Below are positions 35,897-44,095 of a stretch of DNA of 64,000 nucleotides, piece after piece. Position 1 is the stretch's first letter; each line of letters starts with the position of its first letter. The notes beneath the pieces were generated by a model. It worked only from the letters and a program-made list of their open reading frames with translations, did no database searches and was not told the DNA's origin. Location: the NCBI GenBank assembly GCA_963739995.1, contig CAVUCH010000005.1, forward strand, positions 248,001-312,000, given 5' to 3'. The translations under genes and the position numbers were made by a program. This DNA comes from CAVUCH01 sp963739995 (GTDB lineage Bacteria; Acidobacteriota; Vicinamibacteria; Vicinamibacterales; JAENWD01).

Positions 35897-36901
35897 ATGC
35901 AGATCTTCAAGAACGCCAACTACGACTTCATCCGATGGCGGTGGCACGCGCTGCTGCTCTCATCCGTGGTCATCATCGGGGGCCTGACGTTCACGCTCGC
36001 CCGGAACGGCATACCGCTGGGGATCGACTTCACCGGCGGAACGATTGTGGTGCTCCGGTTCCAGCAGCCCGTCAGCGACGCGGCGGTGCGGACTGCGCTC
36101 GACGTGCTCCCCGGCGAGAAGGTTGTCCAGCAGTACGGTGACGCTGGCCGGCACGAGATCCTGATTCGGTTCCCCCAGACGCACAGCCAGGAGCAGGGGT
36201 TCGGGCTCGAAGCCAGCTCGCAGCAGGCGATCGCGGCGATTGAAAAGGCGAACATCGGCAAGTTCGACGTGCTCAGCACCGAGGTCGTCGGCCCCGTCGT
36301 CGGAAAGGACCTGCAGCGAAAGGGCATCTACGCGACGCTGGCCTCCATCCTCGGCATCAGCCTGTACATCGCGCTGCGGTTCCGGCTGATCTTCGCGGTA
36401 GGCGCCCTCGTCGCCACGTTGCACGACATCTTCGTGGTCCTGGCGATGATGTCCTTTGCGGGCTACGAGCTCTCGTTGAACGTCGTCGCAGCGATCCTGA
36501 CGATTGCCGGATATTCGGTGAACGACACGATCGTCATCTTCGACCGCGTGCGCGAGAACATGCGCTCCATGCGGCGTGAGCCGCTCGACAAGATCGTGAA
36601 TACCAGCGTCAACCAGACCCTCGGGCGGACGCTCCTCACGGCCGGCACAACCTTGTTCGCCGTGCTCGCGCTGTACCTGTTTGGCGGTGACGTGCTGCGC
36701 GGATTCGCGTTTGCCATGCTGGTGGGTGTCATCACCGGGACGTACTCGACGGTCTTCATCGCGGCCGTCATCGCGATCATCCTGAGCCGCCGTGAGTTCA
36801 GCCGACGGGCGGCCGTCGCGCAGGCCCCAGGCGCCAACCGTCAGGCGCCGGCCACGTCCGAGGGGCCGCGCAAGCCGGGACGCAACGTGCGGGTCTCCTG
36901 A
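35897..36901 (+). CDS. secF: Protein translocase subunit SecF
   Basis: This is the partner of SecD in the Sec export motor. The protein is 334 residues. The first membrane segment (about 17-35) is followed by GIDFTGGTIVVLRF (42-55). The C-terminal membrane block includes YSVNDTIVIFDRVRENM and VNQTLGRTLLTAGTTLFAV, the SecF signatures. A basic, Pro/Ala-rich cytoplasmic tail ends the protein. It starts 22 bases after secD and completes the tgt-yajC-secD-secF operon. An inverted repeat follows its stop. Confidence 0.97.
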   Translation: MQIFKNANYDFIRWRWHALLLSSVVIIGGLTFTLARNGIPLGIDFTGGTIVVLRFQQPVSDAAVRTALDVLPGEKVVQQYGDAGRHEILIRFPQTHSQEQGFGLEASSQQAIAAIEKANIGKFDVLSTEVVGPVVGKDLQRKGIYATLASILGISLYIALRFRLIFAVGALVATLHDIFVVLAMMSFAGYELSLNVVAAILTIAGYSVNDTIVIFDRVRENMRSMRREPLDKIVNTSVNQTLGRTLLTAGTTLFAVLALYLFGGDVLRGFAFAMLVGVITGTYSTVFIAAVIAIILSRREFSRRAAVAQAPGANRQAPATSEGPRKPGRNVRVS

Positions 36902-36913
36902 CCGCTTCATCGC

Positions 36914-36940
36914 ACCGGCCGGCCACGAGTGCCGGCCGGT
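36914..36940 (+). promoter_or_regulatory. Perfect hairpin between secF and uppP
   Basis: ACCGGCCGGC and GCCGGCCGGT form a perfect 10-bp stem with a 7-base loop (CACGAGT). There is no T run, so it is not a classical intrinsic terminator. It could protect the upstream mRNA end or reduce translation of uppP. It ends one base before a GTG codon at 36942, which argues against that codon as the uppP start. Confidence 0.55.
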
Positions 36941-36974
36941 CGTGCCCGCCACCGGATCCCCGGCGCAACACGCC

Positions 36975-37787
36975 GTGATTCTGCTCGAAGCCGTGCTGCT
37001 CGGTGTCATCCAGGGACTCACGGAGTTCCTGCCGGTGTCGAGCTCCGCCCATCTGATTCTCGCGAAGGCATTCTTCGGCTGGGATGCCGAGAGGTTCGGG
37101 CTCGCCTTCGACGTAGCCTGCCACCTCGGAACACTGCTCGCTGTGCTCGTCTTCTTTCGGCAGGACCTGTTGCGCATGGCGTTCGCGGCGCCGCGCGTGC
37201 TCTCGCAGCAGCAGGACGAGCCTGCCCGCATGGCGTGGCTGATCGCGGTTGGCACGATCCCGGTCGTCATCGTCGGCCTGCTCCTCAGGAACGTGGAGGA
37301 CGCGCTCCGGAGGCCGGTTGTCGCGGGTGTCACGTTGTTGGTCGGCGGGGTGCTGTTGTTGTTGGCAGAGCGGGCGTCCAGACGGGTGCGGCAGGCTGAG
37401 GATCTCGGGGCGGGTGAGGCTTTCGCGCTGGGGTGGGCCCAATCCGCGGCGCTCGTCCCCGGCGTGTCGCGCTCGGGCGCGACGATCACACTCGCGTTGT
37501 TCCTCGGTCTCCGGCGAGACGCGGCGGCGCGCTTCTCATTCCTGCTCGGCGTGCCGGCCATTGCCGCGGCCGCTGCTCACGAGGCGCTGAAGCTCATGCG
37601 CGAGCCACCAGGAGACGGGACGGCTCGGCTGTTCCTGGTCGGCATCGCCGTATCGGCGATCGTGGGGTACATCACGATCAAGTACTTCCTGCGCTACCTG
37701 GCGACGCACTCGCTCTCGGTGTTCGCGTGGTACCGAATCGCGCTGTCTGTCGCCGTAGCCGTGTGGCTCCTGACGGGAATCGGCTGA
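36975..37787 (+). CDS. uppP: Undecaprenyl-diphosphate phosphatase
   Basis: This membrane phosphatase recycles undecaprenyl diphosphate to the lipid carrier used in cell-wall synthesis and gives bacitracin tolerance. The protein is 270 residues from the GTG at 36975, close to the E. coli length; another GTG at 36942 would add 11 residues but abuts a stable hairpin. The catalytic blocks are GVIQGLTEFLPVSSSAHLIL and, later, VPGVSRSGATITLALFLGL. About eight hydrophobic segments are visible. It follows secF and precedes the DUF502 gene by eight bases, forming an envelope cluster. Confidence 0.94.
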   Translation: MILLEAVLLGVIQGLTEFLPVSSSAHLILAKAFFGWDAERFGLAFDVACHLGTLLAVLVFFRQDLLRMAFAAPRVLSQQQDEPARMAWLIAVGTIPVVIVGLLLRNVEDALRRPVVAGVTLLVGGVLLLLAERASRRVRQAEDLGAGEAFALGWAQSAALVPGVSRSGATITLALFLGLRRDAAARFSFLLGVPAIAAAAAHEALKLMREPPGDGTARLFLVGIAVSAIVGYITIKYFLRYLATHSLSVFAWYRIALSVAVAVWLLTGIG

Positions 37788-37795
37788 GCGGCGTG

Positions 37796-38533
37796 ATGGT
37801 GTCCTGGCTGCGCCGCCGTTTCATCACGGGATTCTTCGTCACCGTCCCGCTCATCATCAGCGTGGCGGCCCTCGTCTGGATCTTCCGCGTCATCGACGGC
37901 ACCACGGAGCCGCTGATTTCGCAGTGGACGGGGCGCGTGGTGCCTGGCCTGGGTCTGGCGATCACGGGGTTGCTCGTGCTGCTCGTCGGCGTTGCGGCCA
38001 CGAACATGGTCGGCAAGCGCGTGCTCCGGCGGGCCGAGGCCGGGCTGCTGCACATCCCGCTGTTCAAGACCGTGTATGCGCCCGTGAAGCAGCTGGTGGC
38101 CGCCTTTTCGCCTGATAACGAGTACGGGTTCAAGCGGGTCGTGCTCGTGCAGGAACCGGGGCGCGGCTACGTCCTCGGGTTTCTCACACGCGAGTTCACG
38201 CTGCAGCGCGTCGATGGCGTCGAGACGCTACTGGCGGTGTACATCCCGACCAATCACCTGTATCTGGGGGACATCGTCGTCTATCCGCGCGAGCGTGTGC
38301 TGTTTCCGGAGCTCACCGTGGAGGATGGCGTGCGCATTTTCCTTACGGGTGGCATGGCGCTGCCGCTGCATGTCGCTGCGCAACACAGCACGGCCGGCCC
38401 ACCCGCCGGACCCACGCACGCCGGCACACCTCTCGTTGAGCCCGCGCCTGGCGGCGGCGAGGTGGCTGGACAGGTGAGCAGCGCCGCGGCCGCCGACGAG
38501 GGACCGGGCAGCAGCGGATCGCAGCCCCGTTGA
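37796..38533 (+). CDS. DUF502 membrane protein
   Basis: This is a conserved inner-membrane protein of about 245 residues; no activity is established for the family. Two N-terminal membrane segments are visible (ITGFFVTVPLIISVAALVWI and GLAITGLLVLLVGVAATNM). They are followed by the conserved cytoplasmic or periplasmic domain with IPLFKTVYAPVKQLV, GRGYVLGFLTRE and VYIPTNHLYLGDIVVYP. The last 50 residues are Pro/Gly/Ala-rich and disordered. It starts eight bases after the uppP stop, so the two are cotranscribed, and it precedes hppA. The ATG at 37796 gives MVSWLRRRFITG, the usual family start. Confidence 0.85.
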   Translation: MVSWLRRRFITGFFVTVPLIISVAALVWIFRVIDGTTEPLISQWTGRVVPGLGLAITGLLVLLVGVAATNMVGKRVLRRAEAGLLHIPLFKTVYAPVKQLVAAFSPDNEYGFKRVVLVQEPGRGYVLGFLTREFTLQRVDGVETLLAVYIPTNHLYLGDIVVYPRERVLFPELTVEDGVRIFLTGGMALPLHVAAQHSTAGPPAGPTHAGTPLVEPAPGGGEVAGQVSSAAAADEGPGSSGSQPR

Positions 38534-38539
38534 TTCGCA

Positions 38540-38545
38540 TATAAT
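38540..38545 (+). promoter_or_regulatory. Possible -10 box of hppA
   Basis: A perfect TATAAT lies just after the DUF502 stop, 84 bases before the hppA ATG. No matching -35 is evident at 17 bases upstream, so this is only a candidate. Confidence 0.35.
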
Positions 38546-38628
38546 TCGCGGGTTTGGGCCCGTGCAATCTGCTATGCCTGGGGGACGGCCGCATATCCCG
38601 TCTTCATTCCATCCCGGAGACCGTCCGC

Positions 38629-41169
38629 ATGTCATCGACGAAGCTGTTCAACGTGATGGGGCGCACGCTCGCCTGCCTGGCGCTGCTGTTCGCCCTCGCC
38701 GTCGTCGCAGAGCCGGTGCGCGCCGCGCAGCCGGAGACCGCTCATCCCGCCGCGCCGACCGAATCGGCCGCCGATGGTCAGGCCCACCGGCCAGGCGGCG
38801 AGGTCAACATCCAGCTCCCCGATTTGTCGCAGGGCGAGTTCCTCGGTATCGACGGCCATCAGATCCTGATGTCGGGCCTGTTCGTGTGCGTCCTTGGACT
38901 GCTCTTCGGCGCGTGGACCTACGCCGGCGTCAAGCGGCTGCCGGTGCACCCGTCGATGGCCGAGATCTCCGACCTGATTTATGAGACCTGCAAGGCCTAC
39001 ATGGTGCAGCAGGGCAAGCTGCTGCTCGTGCTCGAGCTCTTCATCGGAACGATCATCGTCGCCTACTTCTGGATGATCGGGTTCGAGGCGTACAAGATCG
39101 CGATCATTCTGATCTTTTCCCTCATCGGCATGGCGGGGAGCTACGGCGTCGCGTGGTTCGGCATCCGTATCAACACGCTGGCGAACTCGCGCACGGCGTT
39201 CGCGAGCCTCAGCGGCAGGGCGTGGCCGGTTTGCGACATTCCGCTGCGCGCGGGCATGAGCGTGGGAATGATGCTCATCTCGGTCGAGCTCCTGTTCATG
39301 CTCGCCATTCTGCTGTTCATTCCTGGTGAGTACGCGGGTCCGTGCTTCCTCGGGTTTGCCATCGGCGAATCGCTCGGTGCGGCGGCCCTGCGGATCGCGG
39401 GAGGCATCTTCACGAAGATTGCCGACATCGGCTCGGACCTGATGAAGGTCGTGTTCAAGATCAAGGAAGACGATGCGCGGAACCCGGGCGTGATAGCGGA
39501 CTGCACGGGTGACAACGCGGGCGACTCGGTCGGCCCGACCGCCGACGGCTTCGAGACGTACGGCGTCACCGGTGTCGCGCTCATTTCGTTCATCGTGCTG
39601 GCCGTGCCCGAGCCGCTCATCCAGGTGAAGCTCCTCGTCTGGATGTTCATGCTCCGCGCGGTGATGGTGGTGGCCTCCGGCGCGTCGTATCTCGGCACGA
39701 ACGCGGTCAGCCGCGCGCGTTACGGTTCGGTCGCGCGCATGCACTTCGAGGCGCCGCTCACGCTGCTCGTGTGGGTCACTTCGATCGTCTCGGTAGTGCT
39801 CACGTACCTCCTGTCGCTGCTGCTGATCCCCGATCTGGGCGGGAACAGCTCACTCTGGTGGCAGCTGTCCACCGTGGTGACCTGCGGCACCCTGGCGGGC
39901 GCGATCATCCCCGAACTGGTCAAGGTGTTCACGTCGACGCAGTCGGCCCACGTACGGGAGGTGGTCACCTCCTCGCGAGAGGGCGGCGCGTCGCTGAACA
40001 TCCTGTCCGGGTTCGTGAGCGGCAACTTCAGCGCCTACTGGCTCGGGCTCACCATCATGGGCCTGATGGCCATCGCGTACGGGGTGAGCACCCTCGGGCT
40101 GACGAGCACGCACGGCGCCGACGGCCGGCCGATCATGCTGGCTCCCGCGATTTTCGCGTTCGGCCTCGTGGCGTTCGGTTTCCTCGGCATGGGGCCGGTC
40201 ACGATTGCGGTCGACTCCTACGGTCCTGTGACGGATAACGCCCAGTCTGTGTACGAACTGTCCACCATTGAGCAATTGCCGGGGATTGCCCAGGACCTCA
40301 AGCGCGACTACGGCTTCGACGTGAACTTCGCCGCGGCGAAGGATCTGCTGGAGGAGAACGACGGGGCGGGCAACACGTTCAAGGCGACCGCCAAGCCGGT
40401 GCTCATCGGCACGGCTGTGGTGGGTGCCACGACGATGATCTTCTCGATCATCATGGCACTGACGCAGGGACTGACCACCGGCATCAACAATCTCTCGATT
40501 CTCCACCCGCCGTTTCTGCTGGGGCTCATCACCGGCGGGGCGATGATTTACTGGTTCACGGGCGCCTCGACGCAGGCGGTGACCACCGGGGCCTACCGTG
40601 CGGTCGAGTTCATCAAACGGAATATCCGCCTCGAGGACACCACGAAAGCTTCCGTCGAGGACAGCCGCAAGGTGGTCGCGATCTGCACGCAATACGCGCA
40701 GAAGGGCATGTTCAACATCTTCCTGGCGGTGTTCTTCTCCACGCTGGCGTTCGCGTTCGTGGAGCCGTTCTTCTTCATCGGGTACCTGGTTTCGATCGCG
40801 CTCTTCGGCCTGTTTCAGGCAATTTTCATGGCGAACGCCGGCGGCGCCTGGGACAACGCGAAGAAGATCGTGGAAACCGAGCTGAAGATGAAAGGCACAC
40901 CGCTGCACGACGCTTCAATTGTCGGCGACACGGTGGGCGACCCCTTCAAGGACACCTCGTCGGTGGCCCTGAACCCGGTGATCAAGTTCACAACCCTGTT
41001 CGGGCTTTTGGCCGTCGAGCTCGGGGTCTTCCTGAGCGGGTCGCAGGGGGCTACGCTGACCCATGTGCTCGCGGTCGTGTTCTTGCTGATAGGGATGACG
41101 TTCGTCTGGCGCTCGTTCTATGCGATGCGCATCACGGATGCGCCCGAAAGTGCCTCAGCGCGCGATTGA
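38629..41169 (+). CDS. hppA: Membrane pyrophosphatase (proton pump), divergent K+-independent type
   Basis: This integral pump hydrolyses pyrophosphate and moves H+ or Na+ across a membrane. The protein is 846 residues with about 16 membrane segments. The substrate region reads DIGSDLMKVVFKIKEDDARN then ADCTGDNAGDSVGPTADGFE, and the C-terminal one is HDASIVGDTVGDPFKDTSS. GNTFKATAK carries lysine at the selectivity position, the K+-independent pattern; K+-dependent forms have alanine. The wording of the substrate loop fits the divergent Na+-regulated H+-PPase clade known from a few diderm bacteria, as I recall it; ion specificity is not proven by sequence. The N-terminus has an extra signal-like stretch plus a Pro/Ala-rich linker of about 60 residues before the first conserved segment. 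Confidence 0.92.
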   Translation: MSSTKLFNVMGRTLACLALLFALAVVAEPVRAAQPETAHPAAPTESAADGQAHRPGGEVNIQLPDLSQGEFLGIDGHQILMSGLFVCVLGLLFGAWTYAGVKRLPVHPSMAEISDLIYETCKAYMVQQGKLLLVLELFIGTIIVAYFWMIGFEAYKIAIILIFSLIGMAGSYGVAWFGIRINTLANSRTAFASLSGRAWPVCDIPLRAGMSVGMMLISVELLFMLAILLFIPGEYAGPCFLGFAIGESLGAAALRIAGGIFTKIADIGSDLMKVVFKIKEDDARNPGVIADCTGDNAGDSVGPTADGFETYGVTGVALISFIVLAVPEPLIQVKLLVWMFMLRAVMVVASGASYLGTNAVSRARYGSVARMHFEAPLTLLVWVTSIVSVVLTYLLSLLLIPDLGGNSSLWWQLSTVVTCGTLAGAIIPELVKVFTSTQSAHVREVVTSSREGGASLNILSGFVSGNFSAYWLGLTIMGLMAIAYGVSTLGLTSTHGADGRPIMLAPAIFAFGLVAFGFLGMGPVTIAVDSYGPVTDNAQSVYELSTIEQLPGIAQDLKRDYGFDVNFAAAKDLLEENDGAGNTFKATAKPVLIGTAVVGATTMIFSIIMALTQGLTTGINNLSILHPPFLLGLITGGAMIYWFTGASTQAVTTGAYRAVEFIKRNIRLEDTTKASVEDSRKVVAICTQYAQKGMFNIFLAVFFSTLAFAFVEPFFFIGYLVSIALFGLFQAIFMANAGGAWDNAKKIVETELKMKGTPLHDASIVGDTVGDPFKDTSSVALNPVIKFTTLFGLLAVELGVFLSGSQGATLTHVLAVVFLLIGMTFVWRSFYAMRITDAPESASARD

Positions 41170-41194
41170 CTTGACCCGAGGCGGTCGATACAAT
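41166..41194 (+). promoter_or_regulatory. Sigma-70-type promoter of the tonB operon
   Basis: TTGACT at 41166-41171 and TACAAT at 41189-41194 are separated by 17 bases. The -35 overlaps the end of hppA. A transcript from here would have a leader of about 240 bases before the GTG of tonB. Confidence 0.75.
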
Positions 41195-41201
41195 CGCCCG
41201 G

Positions 41202-41442
41202 CTTTGGGGGCGCGCCGCAGGGTGAGCGGACGGAAGCGGCTGCAGCCGCCAGGGGTGGGCCGCTTTCGCTTGGGCGGTGTCTAAGCCCAGTAACCGGCGC
41301 GACTCTTGCGGACCGCCGGCATTGGACCGCGGGTTGCTGGACCGCGAGTTGCTGGACCGCACGTAGCTGACACGGATGAGTCCGTGTCTCCGTTATCGGC
41401 CGCTGTCGGCCAGGTCGTTAGGTCTGAGGAGGGATAGTCCCC
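41202..41442 (+). promoter_or_regulatory. Long structured leader of the tonB operon
   Basis: This 240-base leader is GC-rich and contains several pairing elements. A 14-base palindrome GCGGCTGCAGCCGC is at 41236-41249. Three tandem 15-base repeats (41324-41338, 41339-41353, 41354-41368; consensus GGACCGCGAGTTGCT), with a partial fourth copy upstream at 41310, follow. Then comes a perfect 8-bp hairpin with a TGAG loop at 41369-41388. A strong ribosome site GAGGAGGGA lies before the GTG. I recognise no known riboswitch class. It could regulate the operon or encode a small RNA. Confidence 0.5.
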
Positions 41443-42165
41443 GTGCCACGCGATCTGTTCAATGATGTCGTCGATCCCCAAATCCGGGTCGGCGGGCAGA
41501 AGTGGTACACGGTACCCCTGTCGATTGTCGTCCACACGGTCGTCATCGCCGCGATCATCATCATTCCCCTGATGGCGACCGACATGATGCCCGAGGTGCC
41601 GTCGATGATGGCCTTCGTTGCCGCGCCACCCCCGCCCCCGCCGCCCCCCCCACCGCCTCCCCCCCCGGCGGCCGCTCAACCAGTGAAGCCGATCGTCCAG
41701 GCGAACCCGAACGCCGCACCGATCGAGGCGCCGAAGGAGATTCGTAAGGAGTCCGGTATCGATGCCGGGATGGACATGGGGGTGGCCGGAGGCGTCGAGG
41801 GCGGCGTTCCTGGCGGTGTCATGGGGGGCGTTGTCGGCGGTCTGCCGGAAGCCCCGCCGCCACCACCGCCGCCTGCCGCGCCGGTGCGCGTCGGCGGCAA
41901 CATCAAGGCGCCCGTGAAGACGAAGGACGTGCGTCCCGTCTACCCGGCCATCGCGCAGTCGGCGCGCGTCCAGGGGATCGTCATCATCGAGGCGACGATC
42001 GGTCCGAACGGGAGGGTCGCCGACGCGAAGGTGCTCCGGTCCATCCCGTTGCTCGACAACGCGGCGCTCGACGCCGTGCGGCAGTGGGTGTTCACCCCGA
42101 CGCTGCTCAACGGCGTCCCCGTACCGGTCATCATGACCGTCACCGTTCAGTTCACGTTGCAGTAG
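41443..42165 (+). CDS. tonB: TonB-type energy transducer
   Basis: This envelope protein couples the inner-membrane proton gradient, via ExbB/ExbD, to outer-membrane transporters. The protein is 240 residues. One membrane segment covers about 24-45. It is followed by an uninterrupted run of 14 prolines (62-75), a Gly/Val/Met-rich segment and a second proline run. The C-terminal TonB domain (about 160-240) has DVRPVYPAIAQSARVQGIVI and the closing RQWVFTPTLLNGVPVP. It starts at a GTG. Two 8-base C tracts in the proline-coding region could slip and change frame. The operon order tonB-exbB-exbD-exbD is compact. A gliding or motility role, as in Myxococcus-like systems, is an alternative. Confidence 0.87.
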   Translation: MPRDLFNDVVDPQIRVGGQKWYTVPLSIVVHTVVIAAIIIIPLMATDMMPEVPSMMAFVAAPPPPPPPPPPPPPPAAAQPVKPIVQANPNAAPIEAPKEIRKESGIDAGMDMGVAGGVEGGVPGGVMGGVVGGLPEAPPPPPPPAAPVRVGGNIKAPVKTKDVRPVYPAIAQSARVQGIVIIEATIGPNGRVADAKVLRSIPLLDNAALDAVRQWVFTPTLLNGVPVPVIMTVTVQFTLQ

Positions 42166-42203
42166 GCACGAGAGATCCGTAACTCACTCCGGAGGATAGA
42201 ACG

Positions 42204-42890
42204 ATGGGCGAAGGCGGTCTGAATCTTATTGAAATGTGGAACCAGATGACCTGGGTGGGCAAGGCCGTCGCGTTGGTCCTGTTCATCATGTCGATGTGGT
42301 CGATCGGCGTGGCCATGGAGCGCATCTACACCTTCTCGCAGGCGCGCAAGCAGTCGAAACTCTTCGCGCCGCAGGTGGCCAAGCACCTCAAGGATGGCCG
42401 TCTGAAGGACGCCATCGCGTTGTCGGCATCGAAAAACTTCCGCTACAGTCACCTCGCGAAGGTGGTCCTCGCGGGCCTCCAGGAGTACCAGTTCCAACAG
42501 GAGTCGGGCGGTGGCCTGAGCCGTGACGACTTGGTCGACTCGGTGCGCCGTTCGATTCAGCGGGCGACGGCGCTCACCCAGTCGGACCTGAAGAAGGGCG
42601 TCAACTCGCTCGCGACCATCGGCACGACGGCTCCGTTCGTCGGACTGCTCGGCACGGTGGTCGGTGTCATCAACGCGTTCGTCGGCATCGCGGCCACCGG
42701 CTCGGGGGGCATCGGCGCGGTGTCGGCCGGTATCGCCGAGGCGCTCGTCGAGACTGCCCTTGGCCTGCTGGTGGCGATCCCGGCTGTGTGGTTCTACAAC
42801 TACCTCACCGGCCGCCTCGATTACTTCAATGTCGAGATGGACAACTCGTCGTCAGAGCTGGTGGATTACTTCATCAAGAAGACCGCGTAA
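42204..42890 (+). CDS. exbB: ExbB/TolQ-type proton channel subunit
   Basis: This is a MotA/TolQ/ExbB-family subunit that forms the pentameric channel around ExbD. The protein is 228 residues. Three membrane segments are visible: near 15-35 (AVALVLFIMSMWSIGVAM), near 130-155 (IGTTAPFVGLLGTVVGVINA) and near 170-195 (ALVETALGLLVAIPAVWFYN). The Thr in TTAPFVGLLGTV and the Thr of ETALG are the usual conserved pore residues. A good ribosome site, GGAGGA, lies just before the ATG. It is followed by two exbD genes. Confidence 0.95.
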   Translation: MGEGGLNLIEMWNQMTWVGKAVALVLFIMSMWSIGVAMERIYTFSQARKQSKLFAPQVAKHLKDGRLKDAIALSASKNFRYSHLAKVVLAGLQEYQFQQESGGGLSRDDLVDSVRRSIQRATALTQSDLKKGVNSLATIGTTAPFVGLLGTVVGVINAFVGIAATGSGGIGAVSAGIAEALVETALGLLVAIPAVWFYNYLTGRLDYFNVEMDNSSSELVDYFIKKTA

Positions 42891-42952
42891 CTGGGGCGAC
42901 ACCGGGCCGGCGATGCGTCGCCGGTCCGATTTCAACGTGGGAGTAACGCGCC

Positions 42953-43393
42953 ATGGCAATGCAACTGGGCGGCAAGGGCGGGGTCAAATCCGACATCAAC
43001 GTCACGCCGCTTGTCGACGTCATGCTGGTCCTGCTCATCATCATGATGATCATCGCGCCGATGCTCCAGAAGGGCGTTGACGTGAAGCTGCCGACGGCCG
43101 CCAACACGCAGGACAAGCCCGAGACGCAGGAACAGACCGTCGTGGCAGTCAGCGCCGACGGGCGGATGCACCTGAACCAGGTCGCTGTGCCCGACAACGA
43201 CATGCCTGGGCGCCTCAACGATGCCCTGGAGACGAAGAAGGAAAAGATCGTATACCTCAAGGCGGATCAGGACGCGCCGTATGGTCGCGTGATGGCCGCG
43301 TTCGACGCCCTGCGGAAGGCGAACGTCGAGAACATCGGCCTGATTGCCGAGCGCAAGGCGCAGCAGGGCGCACCAGCCCAGGGAGGCAAGTAA
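42953..43393 (+). CDS. exbD: ExbD/TolR-type subunit, first copy
   Basis: This single-span protein forms the proton-conducting centre of the ExbB ring. The protein is 146 residues. The membrane segment has the key aspartate in INVTPLVDVMLVLLIIMMII. The periplasmic domain follows, with VDVKLPTAANTQDKPETQEQ and VYLKADQDAPYGRVMAAFDA. Its stop overlaps the next gene by one base (TAATG). The two copies differ widely outside the membrane segment, so they are probably not redundant. Confidence 0.93.
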   Translation: MAMQLGGKGGVKSDINVTPLVDVMLVLLIIMMIIAPMLQKGVDVKLPTAANTQDKPETQEQTVVAVSADGRMHLNQVAVPDNDMPGRLNDALETKKEKIVYLKADQDAPYGRVMAAFDALRKANVENIGLIAERKAQQGAPAQGGK

Positions 43394-43890
43394 TGGCCGC
43401 CCACGTACACCATGGTGCAGAAACGGTCGTCAAGGGAGAGGCGCCGAAAGTCTCCGCCGACATGAACGTCACCCCCCTTATCGACGTGCTGCTCGTGCTG
43501 CTCGTCATCTTCATGGCTGCGCTCCCGTTGACGCAGAAGGGCGTCGACATCAATCTTCCAGCGGAAACATCCGCGGCGCCGCCGGAAGAATCGATAAGCC
43601 AGATCGTGCTCGAATTCACGGCCGACCGCCGCATCAGCATCAACAAGCAGGATGTGACGCTGACCGACCTCGAGAATCGGTTGCGCACCGTGTTCGAACA
43701 GCGCAAGGACAAGACGATGTTCATCGCTGGCGCACCGTCGCTTCGGTATGGCGAGATCGTCGACGTGATTGACGCCGCGAAGGGCGCTGGAGTGGAGAAG
43801 GTCGGCATCGTCACCGAAGGCATGCGGGCCGAAGCACAGGGCGGCGGCGGTGCGCCACAGGGCGGCGGTGCGGCACCTCCGGGTAACTGA
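43393..43890 (+). CDS. exbD: ExbD/TolR-type subunit, second copy
   Basis: This is a second ExbD paralogue, 165 residues. The membrane segment with the catalytic aspartate reads MNVTPLIDVLLVLLVIFMAA (about 25-44). The periplasmic domain includes VDINLPAETSAAPPEESISQ and FIAGAPSLRYGEIVDVIDA. The C-terminus is a short Gly/Pro/Ala-rich tail. It is translated with the first copy by a one-base overlap and ends the operon before a clear terminator. Paired ExbDs with one ExbB are common in Acidobacteriota, Myxococcota and Bacteroidota. Confidence 0.93.
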   Translation: MAAHVHHGAETVVKGEAPKVSADMNVTPLIDVLLVLLVIFMAALPLTQKGVDINLPAETSAAPPEESISQIVLEFTADRRISINKQDVTLTDLENRLRTVFEQRKDKTMFIAGAPSLRYGEIVDVIDAAKGAGVEKVGIVTEGMRAEAQGGGGAPQGGGAAPPGN

Positions 43891-43913
43891 GGCGACCGCA
43901 AATTCCAGGCGCC

Positions 43914-43948
43914 TGGCCACTCCGCGGCTCCGTGGGGTGGCCATTTTT
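43914..43948 (+). terminator. Terminator of the tonB operon
   Basis: TGGCCAC pairs with GTGGCCA, with further internal pairing around TCCGCGGC...CCGTGG, followed by five T. It lies 23 bases after the second exbD stop. Confidence 0.8.
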
Positions 43949-44095
43949 CTTGTACGCGTACCTCCTCCGCCAGTGGCACTCGGGTCGCACGCACGCATGC
44001 CGTCCAGCGGTGTCATGACGAGCCTGTTATGCTGACACCCTCACGCGTGCCGCAGTGATTGTCCAGGTGCGCCGATCTCTTCGGACATTCCGACA

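Noticed and set aside
33880..36901. Unusual insertion in the Sec operon
   Set aside because: tgt-yajC-secD-secF is the standard order with normal lengths and spacing.
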